Source: Coprobacillus sp. CAG:698
GTDB lineage: Bacteria; Bacillota_I; Bacilli_A; ML615J-28; CAG-698
Assembly (NCBI GenBank): GCA_000431235.1
Contig: HF988723.1
Span: forward strand, 1 to 29,603
Direction of reading: 5' to 3'
Length of the DNA: 29,603 bases
The position numbers were made by a program, and so were the translations under genes. Under the pieces are notes generated by a model. It was not told where the DNA came from and did not search any database. It saw only the letters and a list, made by a program, of their open reading frames with translations. Each line of letters starts with the position of its first letter. The stretch's first letter is position 1. Shown piece after piece: positions 16,387 through 24,883 of this stretch.

Positions 16387-17817
16387 ATGGATGATGTAAA
16401 GAAAAAAAATAAATACGAAATAGATATGTGCAGTGGCAATCTATTTAAAAAAATAATAGTTTTTTGTATACCACTAATGCTAATGGGAATATTACAACTA
16501 CTATATAATACAGCTGATTTACTTGTTGTTAGTCTTTTTAGTGGTGATAAAAATGCTTTAGGAGCAGTTGGATCCACTTCATCACTTATTAATTTAATAG
16601 TAAATTTATTTATGGGTTTATCTGCCGGTACGAGTGTAGTTTGTGGGAACTGTTTCGGAGCAAAAGAATATGATAAAATGAGCCGTGTAGTACACACTTC
16701 GATTGCAATAAGCTTATTAGTTGGTACTTTCCTGGGGATTTTTGGATTTTTCTTTTCAAGGGATTTGCTTCTTCTTATGAATAACGAAGATCCTTTATCA
16801 GTTATTTATCTAAAAATTTATTTCATTGGTATGCCTTTTAATATGTTATATAATTTCGCAGCTAGCGTTTTGAGATCTATTGGAGATACAAAAAGACCTT
16901 TATATTATTTAAGTATATCTGGTATATTAAATATACTTCTTAATTTATTCTTCGTTATTATATGCAAATTAAGTGTTGCAGGTGTTGCTATTGCAACTAT
17001 CATCTCACAATTTATTTCTTGTATGATGATTATGCACACTCTAATGAAATCAAAAGAACCATATAGAGTTGAGTTAAAGAAACTAAACATCTATGGAAAA
17101 GAACTTCTAGAGATAATGAGAGTTGGTCTTCCCGCAGGAATACAATCATCAATTTTCTCTATTTCAAATGTCATAATACAATCATCAGTAAATCAATTTG
17201 ATAAAGTCGCAACAGACATATTAGGAACGGGAGAAATCGTAGGGACGGTGAAAAACGGAAATTCAGCAGCTTCAAGCGTTGAAGGTTTTGTTTATGCAGC
17301 TATGAACTCTGTATACTATGCAGCTCTTTCGTTCACAAGTCAAAATATAGGTGCTAAAAACACTAAAAATATAAAAAAAGTGACTTTATATTCACTTATA
17401 CACGTAACCTTAATTGCTTTAATATTTGGCGGAATACTATTTGCACTTGGAAAACCAGTTCTATCTATTTACACAAAAGTTCCTGAAGAAATTGAAATTG
17501 GCTATATAAGATTACACTACTTATGCCTTCCATACTTCTTATGTGGTATAATGGATGTTATGGTAGGTGTTCTTAGAGGTATGGGGTATTCAATTATGCC
17601 AATGCTTGTCTCAATATTTGGTGTATGTGGTTTTAGAATACTTTGGATATTTACAGTTTTCAATTTCAACACATCATACCAAGACTATAATGATTTACAT
17701 TTATTGTACATTTCCTATCCTATCTCTTGGATAATAACATTTACAATTCACTTTATTTCTTATTTAATTTGTTCAAAAAAGAAATTCAAAGAATTAAATG
17801 AAAGTTTACAACTTTAA
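16387..17817 (+). CDS. MATE family efflux transporter
   Basis: 476 residues, 12 predicted membrane helices in two homologous halves. The N-terminal pattern LFKKIIVFCIPLMLMGILQ then YNTADLLVVSLF is the classic MATE helix-1/2 signature of cation-coupled drug or metabolite exporters (DinF/NorM superfamily), and the length is standard. The ATG at 16387 has TGAGG 6 nt upstream; the ATG at 16375 lies before that site and lacks its own. It is transcribed from its own promoter, divergent from the other MATE-like gene, and ends at a strong shared terminator. Substrate not predictable. Confidence 0.92.
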   Translation: MDDVKKKNKYEIDMCSGNLFKKIIVFCIPLMLMGILQLLYNTADLLVVSLFSGDKNALGAVGSTSSLINLIVNLFMGLSAGTSVVCGNCFGAKEYDKMSRVVHTSIAISLLVGTFLGIFGFFFSRDLLLLMNNEDPLSVIYLKIYFIGMPFNMLYNFAASVLRSIGDTKRPLYYLSISGILNILLNLFFVIICKLSVAGVAIATIISQFISCMMIMHTLMKSKEPYRVELKKLNIYGKELLEIMRVGLPAGIQSSIFSISNVIIQSSVNQFDKVATDILGTGEIVGTVKNGNSAASSVEGFVYAAMNSVYYAALSFTSQNIGAKNTKNIKKVTLYSLIHVTLIALIFGGILFALGKPVLSIYTKVPEEIEIGYIRLHYLCLPYFLCGIMDVMVGVLRGMGYSIMPMLVSIFGVCGFRILWIFTVFNFNTSYQDYNDLHLLYISYPISWIITFTIHFISYLICSKKKFKELNESLQL

Positions 17818-17821
17818 AAAT

Positions 17822-17876
17822 AGTCATGTAGACGATACACTTTTATGTATCTTTTACATGACTTTTATTTTTTTAA
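17822..17876. terminator. Bidirectional terminator between MATE and flavodoxin genes
   Basis: An outer 9-bp stem (17822-17830 with 17855-17863) and an inner 6-bp stem (17834-17839 with 17846-17851) with 3-nt internal loops, followed by a T-rich run to 17876. It overlaps the last codons of the convergent flavodoxin gene. Confidence 0.85.
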
Positions 17877-18821
17877 ATTAGTATTAGATTCATCATATAT
17901 AAGTTTATATTTTCCAAAATGACACGAATAGCTTAATACATTTTGGTGCTTAGTATTTAATCTATTATCTAAATCTTTTGCTAAAAATTTAAAGGATATT
18001 TTCATAAAGTGATTAAAACAATATGAAACATTTTTAATTTTTCCACTAGCTTTATCACAAAATTCCTTCACTGGTGCTGCTGTTTGGAAAACCCATATAG
18101 GTGTACATATAAAAACTTTTTCATATTTTGTTAAATCAATAGTTATTTCATCTATAGGCATTGTCCATCCATGCATACCAAATCGGCCACACCACCAGAA
18201 TCCAAGATTACCATCTATTTTTTCTTTGGTTTTTATCTCATATATCTCTGAATTTAAGCTATTAGCTAATTCATAGGCAATTTTTTTCGTATATCCCATA
18301 CGTGAAAAATAGACAACTAATGATTTACTATTTTGAGATATATTAGGATAACTATTAATATCAAAATTAAAATTATCTTGTTTATAACCAACATTCATAA
18401 TGTACCCTGTTATAAACTGTAAAAAACCAAAAATAAAATATATTGTTGACATAAAGTTGAGAGGAAAAATTATAAATTGGATAATTATCCAAAGCATTAA
18501 AGTAATACCAAATATCATTCCTAGGTACATACCTAATTTTTTATTTTTTAGAAGTAAAACAAAACTTAAAATATTTGTTATACCATTTACAATCAGTAAA
18601 ACAATTCCTGAAAAAATAAAGTTCTGAAAAAGAACAGATGCAAATGGCAAAACTTGAAAAAATGGTAGCATAGCATCCATTCCCATTAATTTACCACTAG
18701 GATCAATGAGCATACAAGATGAACCAAAAACAGCACCTAAACCTATAAATATTGTCCAAAACAATAAAAACTTTCGAGAAATCTTATATCTATTTGATAT
18801 TTTTCTTTTCGATACTTTCAC
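17865..18821 (-). CDS. Membrane-anchored flavodoxin (four-helix domain plus FMN domain)
   Basis: 318 residues from the GTG at 18821. Residues ~18-145 contain four hydrophobic helices; residues ~167-318 are a flavodoxin fold. The FMN phosphate loop reads SRMGYT (173-178), and CTPIWVFQTAAPVKEF is the conserved flavin-shielding loop of long-chain-like flavodoxins; a GFWWCGRFGMHGW segment also recurs in this flavodoxin branch. It probably shuttles electrons at the membrane. The GTG start is preferred because GGTGGT lies 7 nt upstream; upstream in-frame GTG/TTG codons at 18830-18836 fall in that site. The gene follows flotillin, separated by a hairpin, with no space for its own promoter. Confidence 0.78.
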   Translation of the reverse strand: MKVSKRKISNRYKISRKFLLFWTIFIGLGAVFGSSCMLIDPSGKLMGMDAMLPFFQVLPFASVLFQNFIFSGIVLLIVNGITNILSFVLLLKNKKLGMYLGMIFGITLMLWIIIQFIIFPLNFMSTIYFIFGFLQFITGYIMNVGYKQDNFNFDINSYPNISQNSKSLVVYFSRMGYTKKIAYELANSLNSEIYEIKTKEKIDGNLGFWWCGRFGMHGWTMPIDEITIDLTKYEKVFICTPIWVFQTAAPVKEFCDKASGKIKNVSYCFNHFMKISFKFLAKDLDNRLNTKHQNVLSYSCHFGKYKLIYDESNTNLKK

Positions 18822-18830
18822 GATTAACAC

Positions 18831-18864
18831 CACCAAACAAAGCTCAAGAGTTTAATCTTGAGCT
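18831..18864 (-). terminator. Hairpin with U-rich tail between flotillin and flavodoxin genes
   Basis: A perfect 9-bp stem AGCTCAAGA/TCTTGAGCT (18841-18849 with 18856-18864), 6-nt loop, followed on the minus strand by TTGTTTGGTG. It looks like a moderate terminator, but the next ribosome binding site starts within it, so it may be a partial terminator or processing site. Confidence 0.6.
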
Positions 18865-18872
18865 CTTATTTA

Positions 18873-20366
18873 TTAATCTTCTTTCTTTTCTTCTTTATCC
18901 TCTTCTTTATCAGTATTTATACTAGGTGTTTCTTCTTTTTTACCATTTTTATTAATGATATTAGCACCTAAATATCCTGCTAATAAAGACTTAATATCAA
19001 TACCTAATGTTTTTTCTAAGCCATCCATCAACTGTGAACCATTTTTGCCAATTTCTTCAGCAAGTTTTGCGGTATTTCCTTCGCCATACATAGTTATAGA
19101 GTCAATCTTGCTATATGCAGATGCAAGTGGTTCAGAATAAGCTTTTACAACTTCAGGTAACACATGAGAATTAAGAATTAATTCAAGTACTGACGCCTCA
19201 CCCATTTTTTTCATAGCTTCTGCTTTCTTTAAAATAGCTTCAGCCTCTGCATCACCTTTAGCAAGAATAGCTTGAGCCTCTTGTTCAGCAGCAAATTTGC
19301 TAGCCTCAGCTCTAACCTTCATAGCGATAGCTTTTTGCTCTTCCTCATATTTATTAGCTTCGGCAGCTTTCTTACGACGATAAAGTTCAGCTTCAGCTTC
19401 TTGTTCAGTAGCATATTTATTTGCTTCTGCAGTTTTCTTAATCTTAGCATCCAATTGACGTTCTTGAAGTTCAACTTCTTTTTGTCCTAATTCTACTTCA
19501 CGTTCACGTTTAGCAATATCTGCATTAACTTTAGCAACATTAATTTGTTCTAAAGCTTTTTGCTCTTCTATTGAGTATGCAGCATCTGCATTTGCTTTCG
19601 CAGTATCAGATTTTTTCTTAAGTTCCGATTGTCTAAGCGATAGTTCTGTATTTTGCTCTACAATTAGTCTTTCAGCATCAACTCTTGCTTTATTTGAAGC
19701 CTCATTAGCTAGTGATTGTGCTATCATAACATCACGTTCTGCTTGAGCTCTAGCAATACTAGCATTTTTAGAAATTTGAGCAATATTATCAACACCAAGG
19801 TTTTCAATAACTTTATTATTATCAATAAAGTTTTGAATAGTTAAGTTGATTATTTGTAATCCCATTCTTCCCATATCTTGCATAGCATTTTCTTTTACCT
19901 TTTCCGCAAACAAATCACGATTGTGAACTAATTCTTCTAAACGCATTTGTCCAATAATTTCCCTCATGTTACCTTCTAAAACTTCTTTCGCAATAGCACG
20001 AATTCCATCTAAATCTTGTTGAAGGAAAATTTGCGATGCTTTTTCCAAGGCTTCAGGTGATGAGTCGATTTTAATATTAGCGACTCCATCAACAAAAATA
20101 TTAATAAATTCTTTTGTAGGGACAGCACTAGCAGTTTTAATGTCTACTTGAATTAAGCTAAGTGGAATTTTATCCACTCTTTCTAGTCCAGGAATTCTAA
20201 ATCCTGCCTTACCAATTAATGTTCTTTGTTTTTTAGGTCCTGTAATTATAAATGCAGTGTCAGGTGGTGCTTTTACATATGATGCCAATAACACAATTAT
20301 CACAAACACCAAAACACAAACTGCGATTACAACTATAGTAGTTAAATTTGCAGCTAAATAAATCAT
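18873..20366 (-). CDS. Flotillin-family protein (FloT/YuaG-like)
   Basis: 497 residues. An N-terminal hydrophobic segment (~8-30) is followed by an SPFH/band-7 domain (~30-200) and a long alanine- and glutamate-rich coiled coil (~200-400) with repeated EANKY, AEAE and EEQKA units, then a conserved tail and a very acidic C-terminus (EEDKEEKKED). Length and order match Bacillus subtilis FloT (YuaG), which organises functional membrane microdomains. AAGGAG precedes the ATG by 8 nt. It starts 18 bp after the CAT-like gene, so it is in the larA operon. No NfeD-like (YuaF) partner, common beside flotillins, is present in the window. Confidence 0.93.
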   Translation of the reverse strand: MIYLAANLTTIVVIAVCVLVFVIIVLLASYVKAPPDTAFIITGPKKQRTLIGKAGFRIPGLERVDKIPLSLIQVDIKTASAVPTKEFINIFVDGVANIKIDSSPEALEKASQIFLQQDLDGIRAIAKEVLEGNMREIIGQMRLEELVHNRDLFAEKVKENAMQDMGRMGLQIINLTIQNFIDNNKVIENLGVDNIAQISKNASIARAQAERDVMIAQSLANEASNKARVDAERLIVEQNTELSLRQSELKKKSDTAKANADAAYSIEEQKALEQINVAKVNADIAKREREVELGQKEVELQERQLDAKIKKTAEANKYATEQEAEAELYRRKKAAEANKYEEEQKAIAMKVRAEASKFAAEQEAQAILAKGDAEAEAILKKAEAMKKMGEASVLELILNSHVLPEVVKAYSEPLASAYSKIDSITMYGEGNTAKLAEEIGKNGSQLMDGLEKTLGIDIKSLLAGYLGANIINKNGKKEETPSINTDKEEDKEEKKED

Positions 20367-20384
20367 TTGCGTATCTCCTTTTAA

Positions 20385-21041
20385 TTATTTTAATATATCT
20401 CTTGCTTTATTTAATTTATCTTGAATATTTTGAAATGCTTTTGAAAGAGCAAATCCATCAACTAAAGCATGGGATACTGTTATATTCAAATTAACTTTAT
20501 ATCTATTATCGATTTCTCGATACTTATCCCAGCATATTCGTGGAACAGATAAAGAGTTAATATTGCCAATAGGAATAGGATGTGTCATCGAATTATAACT
20601 TATCCATGGAATACAAGTTATATAGCAAAGACCATATTCTTCATCACTATTAAAACTATCTTTAACCGTCTTTTGATTTTTAACACTTTCAATTTCTTTA
20701 TGAGCAGCATTATAAAATTTATGATAATCATCATACATTTTACTACCAGCATTTTCATAAATTCCTGTTTTTGTCATAATGGTATATGTAGGATCAATTA
20801 CATCATATAATCTAACTTCACCATCAACTATTCGCAAACGCATTTCTAAAGTTTCGTTTAATCCCTTCATCATCAAAAATAAATAATTAATGAAGAATGA
20901 AGTTTTAGTTTCATGAGAATAATTTAAAACTTCTGTCACGTCAATTTCCACATTAAATCCATAACATGGGTTAGTAAAAGAATTAAACCATGTAAATTGT
21001 TTTTTTCTTTCCCATGTATTTACATCTATTACTTTATACAT
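20385..21041 (-). CDS. Chloramphenicol acetyltransferase-like O-acetyltransferase
   Basis: 218 residues, the standard length of type A CAT. The catalytic motif H-x3-D-G is present as HALVDG with His191, Asp195 and Gly196 near the C-terminus, and the N-terminus has the family pattern W-x-RK-x-x-F-x-W-F. It would transfer acetyl from acetyl-CoA to a hydroxyl group as a trimer. Chromosomal CatA-like proteins of this kind often do not give drug resistance, and the setting between larA and flotillin suggests a housekeeping substrate, so resistance should not be assumed. It starts 1 bp after the larA stop with only a weak GAAG site, which points to coupled translation. Confidence 0.85.
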   Translation of the reverse strand: MYKVIDVNTWERKKQFTWFNSFTNPCYGFNVEIDVTEVLNYSHETKTSFFINYLFLMMKGLNETLEMRLRIVDGEVRLYDVIDPTYTIMTKTGIYENAGSKMYDDYHKFYNAAHKEIESVKNQKTVKDSFNSDEEYGLCYITCIPWISYNSMTHPIPIGNINSLSVPRICWDKYREIDNRYKVNLNITVSHALVDGFALSKAFQNIQDKLNKARDILK

Positions 21042-21042
21042 A

Positions 21043-22311
21043 TTACTTCACAATGACAGCTATTCCATCAGGAATTATAGTAATTTTTTTATTACCAACA
21101 ATACTTCTTGCCATATTTAAAGCTTCTGATAAAGTATTTGCATGCATCATATGCATATCAGTAAATAACTTTGGATCACAATCCTCAGAAACAACAATAA
21201 CTTTAGCCTTAACTAAAATTCTTAATAAAACTTGTGCTTCCCATTGATCAAATTCAGTTTTAGAAGGATCCACATCACAAATATTCTTGTATGCTTCTTC
21301 GACATTTTCATAATCCGCTAACAAATGATAGAAAAATTCGCCACCATGCCCATCAACACATGATGATGCGATTATGATAACTCCACCATCATTTACACAT
21401 GCTTCTCCACTAGATAAACCTTTTACAGTTTGATACATATTTTGATCTAATGGGTAACCTCCATTAGAAGTAATGACTATATCTGATTTAACACTATCAA
21501 CTTTAGCAAGACTTAATACAAAATCACAGCCAACCTTATGAGCTTCTTCTAAATCACCAGAAACAGCATAAATTATTTTCTTTTCACTATTAATAACTAC
21601 ATTTAAAATATACTTTAAATTAGCTGCTTTTGCGGCATAAACCATATCTTTATGAATAGGATTGTCCTTTAAACTGCCTGATCTAGAATATGGTGAAGCA
21701 ATAAACTTTGCATTATGATTCCACAAAACTGTTTTCTTTGAAGCAATACCTGGAAGAACTGATTTTCTTCCACCTGAAAATCCTGCAAAGAAGTGAGGTT
21801 CAATAAAACCTTCAGAAACTAGTAAATCAGCTTCACAAGCTATCTTATTAATCCACAACTCTCCACCAGAAGGTAAAATACCTTTAAATGCCATATCTTC
21901 ATCATTATAAGCGTTATGAACTACTATTTTCTCCTCACGTACTATTTTTTCACCATATTTGTTTATAAGTTCTTCTTTAGTCGTAGGTCTATGCATCCCT
22001 GTTGCAATTAAAATAGTTATATCTGCACTTGGATTACCTTTTCTAATAGTTTCAAGATAAATTGGCATAGTTATATGACTAGGAACGGGTCTTGTATGGT
22101 CACTAGAAATAATAACTATTTTATTTTTACCTTTTACTAGATCTTCAAGTTTAGGAGAATTAATGGGATTATTAATCGCTTCACGAACTAATTCTTCCTC
22201 TGTTTTACTTGTTTTATAGCTTTCAGCATGGGAAGTTAACACTCCATTTACTAAGCTATCTTCTATTTCAACATCTAAATGTTTTTTATAATATGGTATT
22301 TGAAATAACAT
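21043..22311 (-). CDS. larA: LarA-family nickel-pincer 2-hydroxyacid racemase
   Basis: 422 residues, full length for LarA. Residues that bind the nickel-pincer nucleotide or act in catalysis in Lactiplantibacillus plantarum LarA are all recognisable one position earlier: His107 (ATGMHRPTT), His173 (EPHFFAG), Lys183 (GGRKSV) and His199 (LWNHN), with Asp71 and Arg74 in SDHTRP. It should therefore racemise a 2-hydroxyacid. No larB, larC or larE is in the window, so the cofactor must be made elsewhere or imported. LarA homologues act on lactate, malate and other hydroxyacids; the adjacent malic enzyme and Ldh2-type dehydrogenase make malate or lactate plausible. The AAGGAG site follows immediately on a terminator-like hairpin. 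Confidence 0.9.
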   Translation of the reverse strand: MLFQIPYYKKHLDVEIEDSLVNGVLTSHAESYKTSKTEEELVREAINNPINSPKLEDLVKGKNKIVIISSDHTRPVPSHITMPIYLETIRKGNPSADITILIATGMHRPTTKEELINKYGEKIVREEKIVVHNAYNDEDMAFKGILPSGGELWINKIACEADLLVSEGFIEPHFFAGFSGGRKSVLPGIASKKTVLWNHNAKFIASPYSRSGSLKDNPIHKDMVYAAKAANLKYILNVVINSEKKIIYAVSGDLEEAHKVGCDFVLSLAKVDSVKSDIVITSNGGYPLDQNMYQTVKGLSSGEACVNDGGVIIIASSCVDGHGGEFFYHLLADYENVEEAYKNICDVDPSKTEFDQWEAQVLLRILVKAKVIVVSEDCDPKLFTDMHMMHANTLSEALNMARSIVGNKKITIIPDGIAVIVK

Positions 22312-22321
22312 TTCTATCTCC

Positions 22322-22357
22322 TTTACAAAAACGCATAGATCTTTTAAAATCTATGCG
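22322..22357 (-). terminator. Terminator-like hairpin between malic enzyme and larA
   Basis: A perfect 9-bp stem CGCATAGAT/ATCTATGCG (22332-22340 with 22349-22357), 8-nt loop, followed on the minus strand by TTTTTGTAAA. The larA ribosome binding site begins right after the U-tract and no promoter is visible between them, so it may act as a leaky terminator or attenuator. Confidence 0.8.
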
Positions 22358-22367
22358 CTTAAATTAT

Positions 22368-23558
22368 TTATATTCTTGCGACACCAGATTTTCTTGCAGC
22401 TTCAGCTACGGCTTTAGCGACTTCTTTTCCAACTCTTGGATCGAATGCTAATGGCATAATGTTTTCAGGTGTTAATTCATCATCTGGTACTAAGCTTGCA
22501 ATTGCTCTTGAAGCAGCAATTTGCATTTCATCATTTATATCTTTAGCTCTAACATCAAAAGCACCTCTAAAGATTCCAGGGAATGCTAAAACATTATTTA
22601 TCTGGTTAGGAAAATCACTTCTTCCAGTTCCTACGATGTAAGCTCCAGCCTTTTTAGCTAAATCAGGCATAATTTCTGGTTCTGGATTAGCCATTGGGAA
22701 GACGATAGGTTTATCTGCCATTGATTTAATCATTTCTTCAGTAACCAAACGTGGACGAGATACCCCAATAAATACATCTGCACCTTTCATAGCATCAGCT
22801 AACTTACCAGTTCTATTTTCTTTATTTGTTTTCTTTGCCATTGCCGCATGAGCAGGGTTAGTATACTCTTCATTACGGTTAATAATTCCATTAATATCAA
22901 CCATAATTAAATCTTTAATTCCTAATGATAATAAGAATTCACCAATTGCGCAGCCAGCAGCACCAGCGCCATTAATAACTACAGTTAAGTCTTCAACTTT
23001 TTTCTTGGCACATTTAGCTGCATTTATCATTGCCGCACCAACCACGATTGCTGTACCATGTTGATCATCATGGAAAACAGGTATATCACATATTTCTTTT
23101 AATTTTCTTTCAATTTCAAAACATCTAGGGGCAGCGATATCTTCTAGGTTAATTCCCCCAAAGCTACCAGAAATCAAATAAATAGTTCTAACGATTTCAT
23201 CTACGTCCTTACTCTTAATGCAAATTGGGAAAGCATCAACATCAGCAAAAGCTTTGAATAAAGCACATTTACCTTCCATAACAGGCATACCTGCTTCTGG
23301 GCCAATGTCTCCAAGGCCTAAAACTGCAGTTCCGTCAGTAATTACAGCACACATATTCCATCTACGTGTTAATTCATAAGACTTGTTAATGTCTTTTTGA
23401 ATTTCTAAACATGGTTGAGCAACACCTGGAGTATATGCTATAGATAAGTCATGTCTATTTTTAATTTGTACAGTTGTAACAACTTCTATTTTACCTCTTT
23501 TTTGTTCATGGAAGCGTAAACTTTCTTCAGCAATTGTCATTTTCTTTTCTTCTGCCAT
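22368..23558 (-). CDS. Malic enzyme (short form, NAD(P)-dependent)
   Basis: 396 residues; oxidatively decarboxylates L-malate to pyruvate and CO2. Family landmarks: Tyr43 in YTPGVA, Lys97 in MEGKCALF, the metal-binding acidic residues in LEDIAAPR and HDDQHGTA, and the nucleotide-binding GAGAAG (197-202). There is no C-terminal phosphotransacetylase-like domain, so it resembles the Bacillus YtsJ/MaeA short form. AAGGTGG lies 8 nt before the ATG at 23558; an in-frame GTG at 23570 is part of that site. It follows the Ldh2-type dehydrogenase gene by 15 bp and ends at a hairpin before larA. Coenzyme preference cannot be fixed from sequence. Confidence 0.93.
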   Translation of the reverse strand: MAEEKKMTIAEESLRFHEQKRGKIEVVTTVQIKNRHDLSIAYTPGVAQPCLEIQKDINKSYELTRRWNMCAVITDGTAVLGLGDIGPEAGMPVMEGKCALFKAFADVDAFPICIKSKDVDEIVRTIYLISGSFGGINLEDIAAPRCFEIERKLKEICDIPVFHDDQHGTAIVVGAAMINAAKCAKKKVEDLTVVINGAGAAGCAIGEFLLSLGIKDLIMVDINGIINRNEEYTNPAHAAMAKKTNKENRTGKLADAMKGADVFIGVSRPRLVTEEMIKSMADKPIVFPMANPEPEIMPDLAKKAGAYIVGTGRSDFPNQINNVLAFPGIFRGAFDVRAKDINDEMQIAASRAIASLVPDDELTPENIMPLAFDPRVGKEVAKAVAEAARKSGVARI

Positions 23559-23573
23559 TTTTATATCCACCTT

Positions 23574-24698
23574 TTAATAATTATTTTTAAACATATTTGT
23601 ATTATGAGCTTCAAAATCACCAAAATATTTCTTTGGATCAATTCCAACAAATTTAGCAAATTCAATCATTTCCACAACAGTATTTTCATTTACTGGAATA
23701 CCATTCTTTTTACGATCGATTACAGCAGCAACTTCTTTTTCACCATGTGTATAAATATGATTTTGTCCATCAGCTTTTGGACTTTCTCTTAATTCCTCTA
23801 AGAATGTTGAGAAATGTTTCTTTATATCTTCAGGGTTGCCAAAGAAAGCAGGATTAATTGCCATAAATCCATGACAAGTTCCACTCTTACCACCTTGATT
23901 TACTTTATTTGATGTCATACCTTGAGAAAGAATTGAACAGAAGTATTCACATACCATTCCCCAACCATAACCTTTATGACTTCCACTTTGTTCTTTTGAG
24001 CCACCTAATGGCATAATTCCACCACCATTTTTAGCAACGATGTTTTTCAATACATCAGGAGCATTTGTAGAATCATGACCATCTTTATCAAGTGCCCAAC
24101 CTTCTGGAAGAGGTTTGCCCATCTTATTGTACATTTCAAGCTTTCCTCTTGTAACAACAGTTGTAGAAGCATCAAAGAAGAATGGATAAGGTTCAGCAGG
24201 TGCAGCCATAGCTATAGGATTAGATCCTATCATCGCAAGACGACCAAATGTAGGAACCATAATAGCTTCACTATTAGTAGCACTAAAACCAATTAAACCT
24301 TCTTTACATGCCATTTGTGCATAGTAACCAGCAATACCATAGTGGTTAGAATTTCTTACAGTAACGATTCCTACACCACTTTTTTTAGCTTTCTCAATTG
24401 CAAGTTCCATTGCCTTATGACCAACAAGTTGTCCCATACCATCGTGTGCATCAATAACAGCACTTATTGGTGTATCAAAAACAACCTCTGGTTTAGCATC
24501 TATTTTGATAAGACCTTTTTCAATACCTTTATGATAACGAACTAGTCTTTGCATTCCATGAGATTCAATTCCATATAAATCACTAGTCATTAGAACATCA
24601 GTAATAATTTTACTTTCATCTTTTGTAAATCCTAATTTTTGGAAAGCTTCCAAACAAAAACTTTCAAGCATATCGCTTTTATAAACTACATAACCCAT
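23574..24698 (-). CDS. Ldh2-family malate/L-lactate/L-sulfolactate dehydrogenase
   Basis: 374 residues, slightly longer than the usual 330-360. This non-Rossmann NAD(P)-dependent family oxidises 2-hydroxyacids. Conserved blocks are ESHGMQR (45-51), VRNSNHYGIAGYYA (114-127, with His119) and SHKGYGWGM. Members include malate, ureidoglycolate and sulfolactate dehydrogenases; the downstream malic enzyme and LarA homologue favour malate or lactate, but this is inference. AAAGGAA precedes the ATG, and a strong promoter lies 55-83 bp upstream, making this the first gene of the operon. Confidence 0.9.
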   Translation of the reverse strand: MGYVVYKSDMLESFCLEAFQKLGFTKDESKIITDVLMTSDLYGIESHGMQRLVRYHKGIEKGLIKIDAKPEVVFDTPISAVIDAHDGMGQLVGHKAMELAIEKAKKSGVGIVTVRNSNHYGIAGYYAQMACKEGLIGFSATNSEAIMVPTFGRLAMIGSNPIAMAAPAEPYPFFFDASTTVVTRGKLEMYNKMGKPLPEGWALDKDGHDSTNAPDVLKNIVAKNGGGIMPLGGSKEQSGSHKGYGWGMVCEYFCSILSQGMTSNKVNQGGKSGTCHGFMAINPAFFGNPEDIKKHFSTFLEELRESPKADGQNHIYTHGEKEVAAVIDRKKNGIPVNENTVVEMIEFAKFVGIDPKKYFGDFEAHNTNMFKNNY

Positions 24699-24752
24699 AT
24701 AAAAATTCCTTTCTTTGGCAATTATAAATAAATAAGTATACCAATTAAACTC

Positions 24753-24781
24753 ATTATACTACAATAATAAAAAAAATGCAA
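24753..24781 (-). promoter_or_regulatory. Promoter of the Ldh2/malic enzyme operon
   Basis: Minus-strand TTGCAT (24781-24776) and exact TATAAT (24758-24753) at 17-bp spacing, predicting a ~48-nt leader. A second extended -10-like TGGTATACT lies just downstream. Confidence 0.75.
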
Positions 24782-24808
24782 ATAAAATATTATTCGGAAA
24801 ATTAAAAT

Positions 24809-24847
24809 ATATATAAAAAAACTATATAACGTCAATTTATATAGTTT
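24809..24847 (-). terminator. Second of two tandem terminators after the ParB-domain gene
   Basis: A perfect 11-bp inverted repeat (24819-24829 with 24837-24847), 7-nt loop, then a minus-strand T-rich run ending TTTTTTTATAT. Confidence 0.7.
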
Positions 24848-24848
24848 C

Positions 24849-24880
24849 TAAATAAAACTTACCACTATATAGTGATAAGT
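24849..24880 (-). terminator. First of two tandem terminators after the ParB-domain gene
   Basis: An imperfect 24-bp palindrome (24857-24880) built on the 12-bp core CACTATATAGTG, followed on the minus strand by TTTTATTTA. It begins 3 bp past the stop codon of the ParB-domain gene. Confidence 0.55.
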
Positions 24881-24883
24881 ACT

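Noticed and set aside
20385..21041. Chloramphenicol resistance gene on a mobile element
   Set aside because: The CAT-like gene sits 1 bp after larA with the same base composition and no transposase, repeats or integrase nearby; chromosomal CatA-like proteins often do not act on the drug.
24863..24874. CACTATATAGTG as an NrdR box
   Set aside because: It is two bases shorter in the core than the NrdR consensus and lies after the ParB-domain gene, far from any nrd gene; it fits a terminator stem better.
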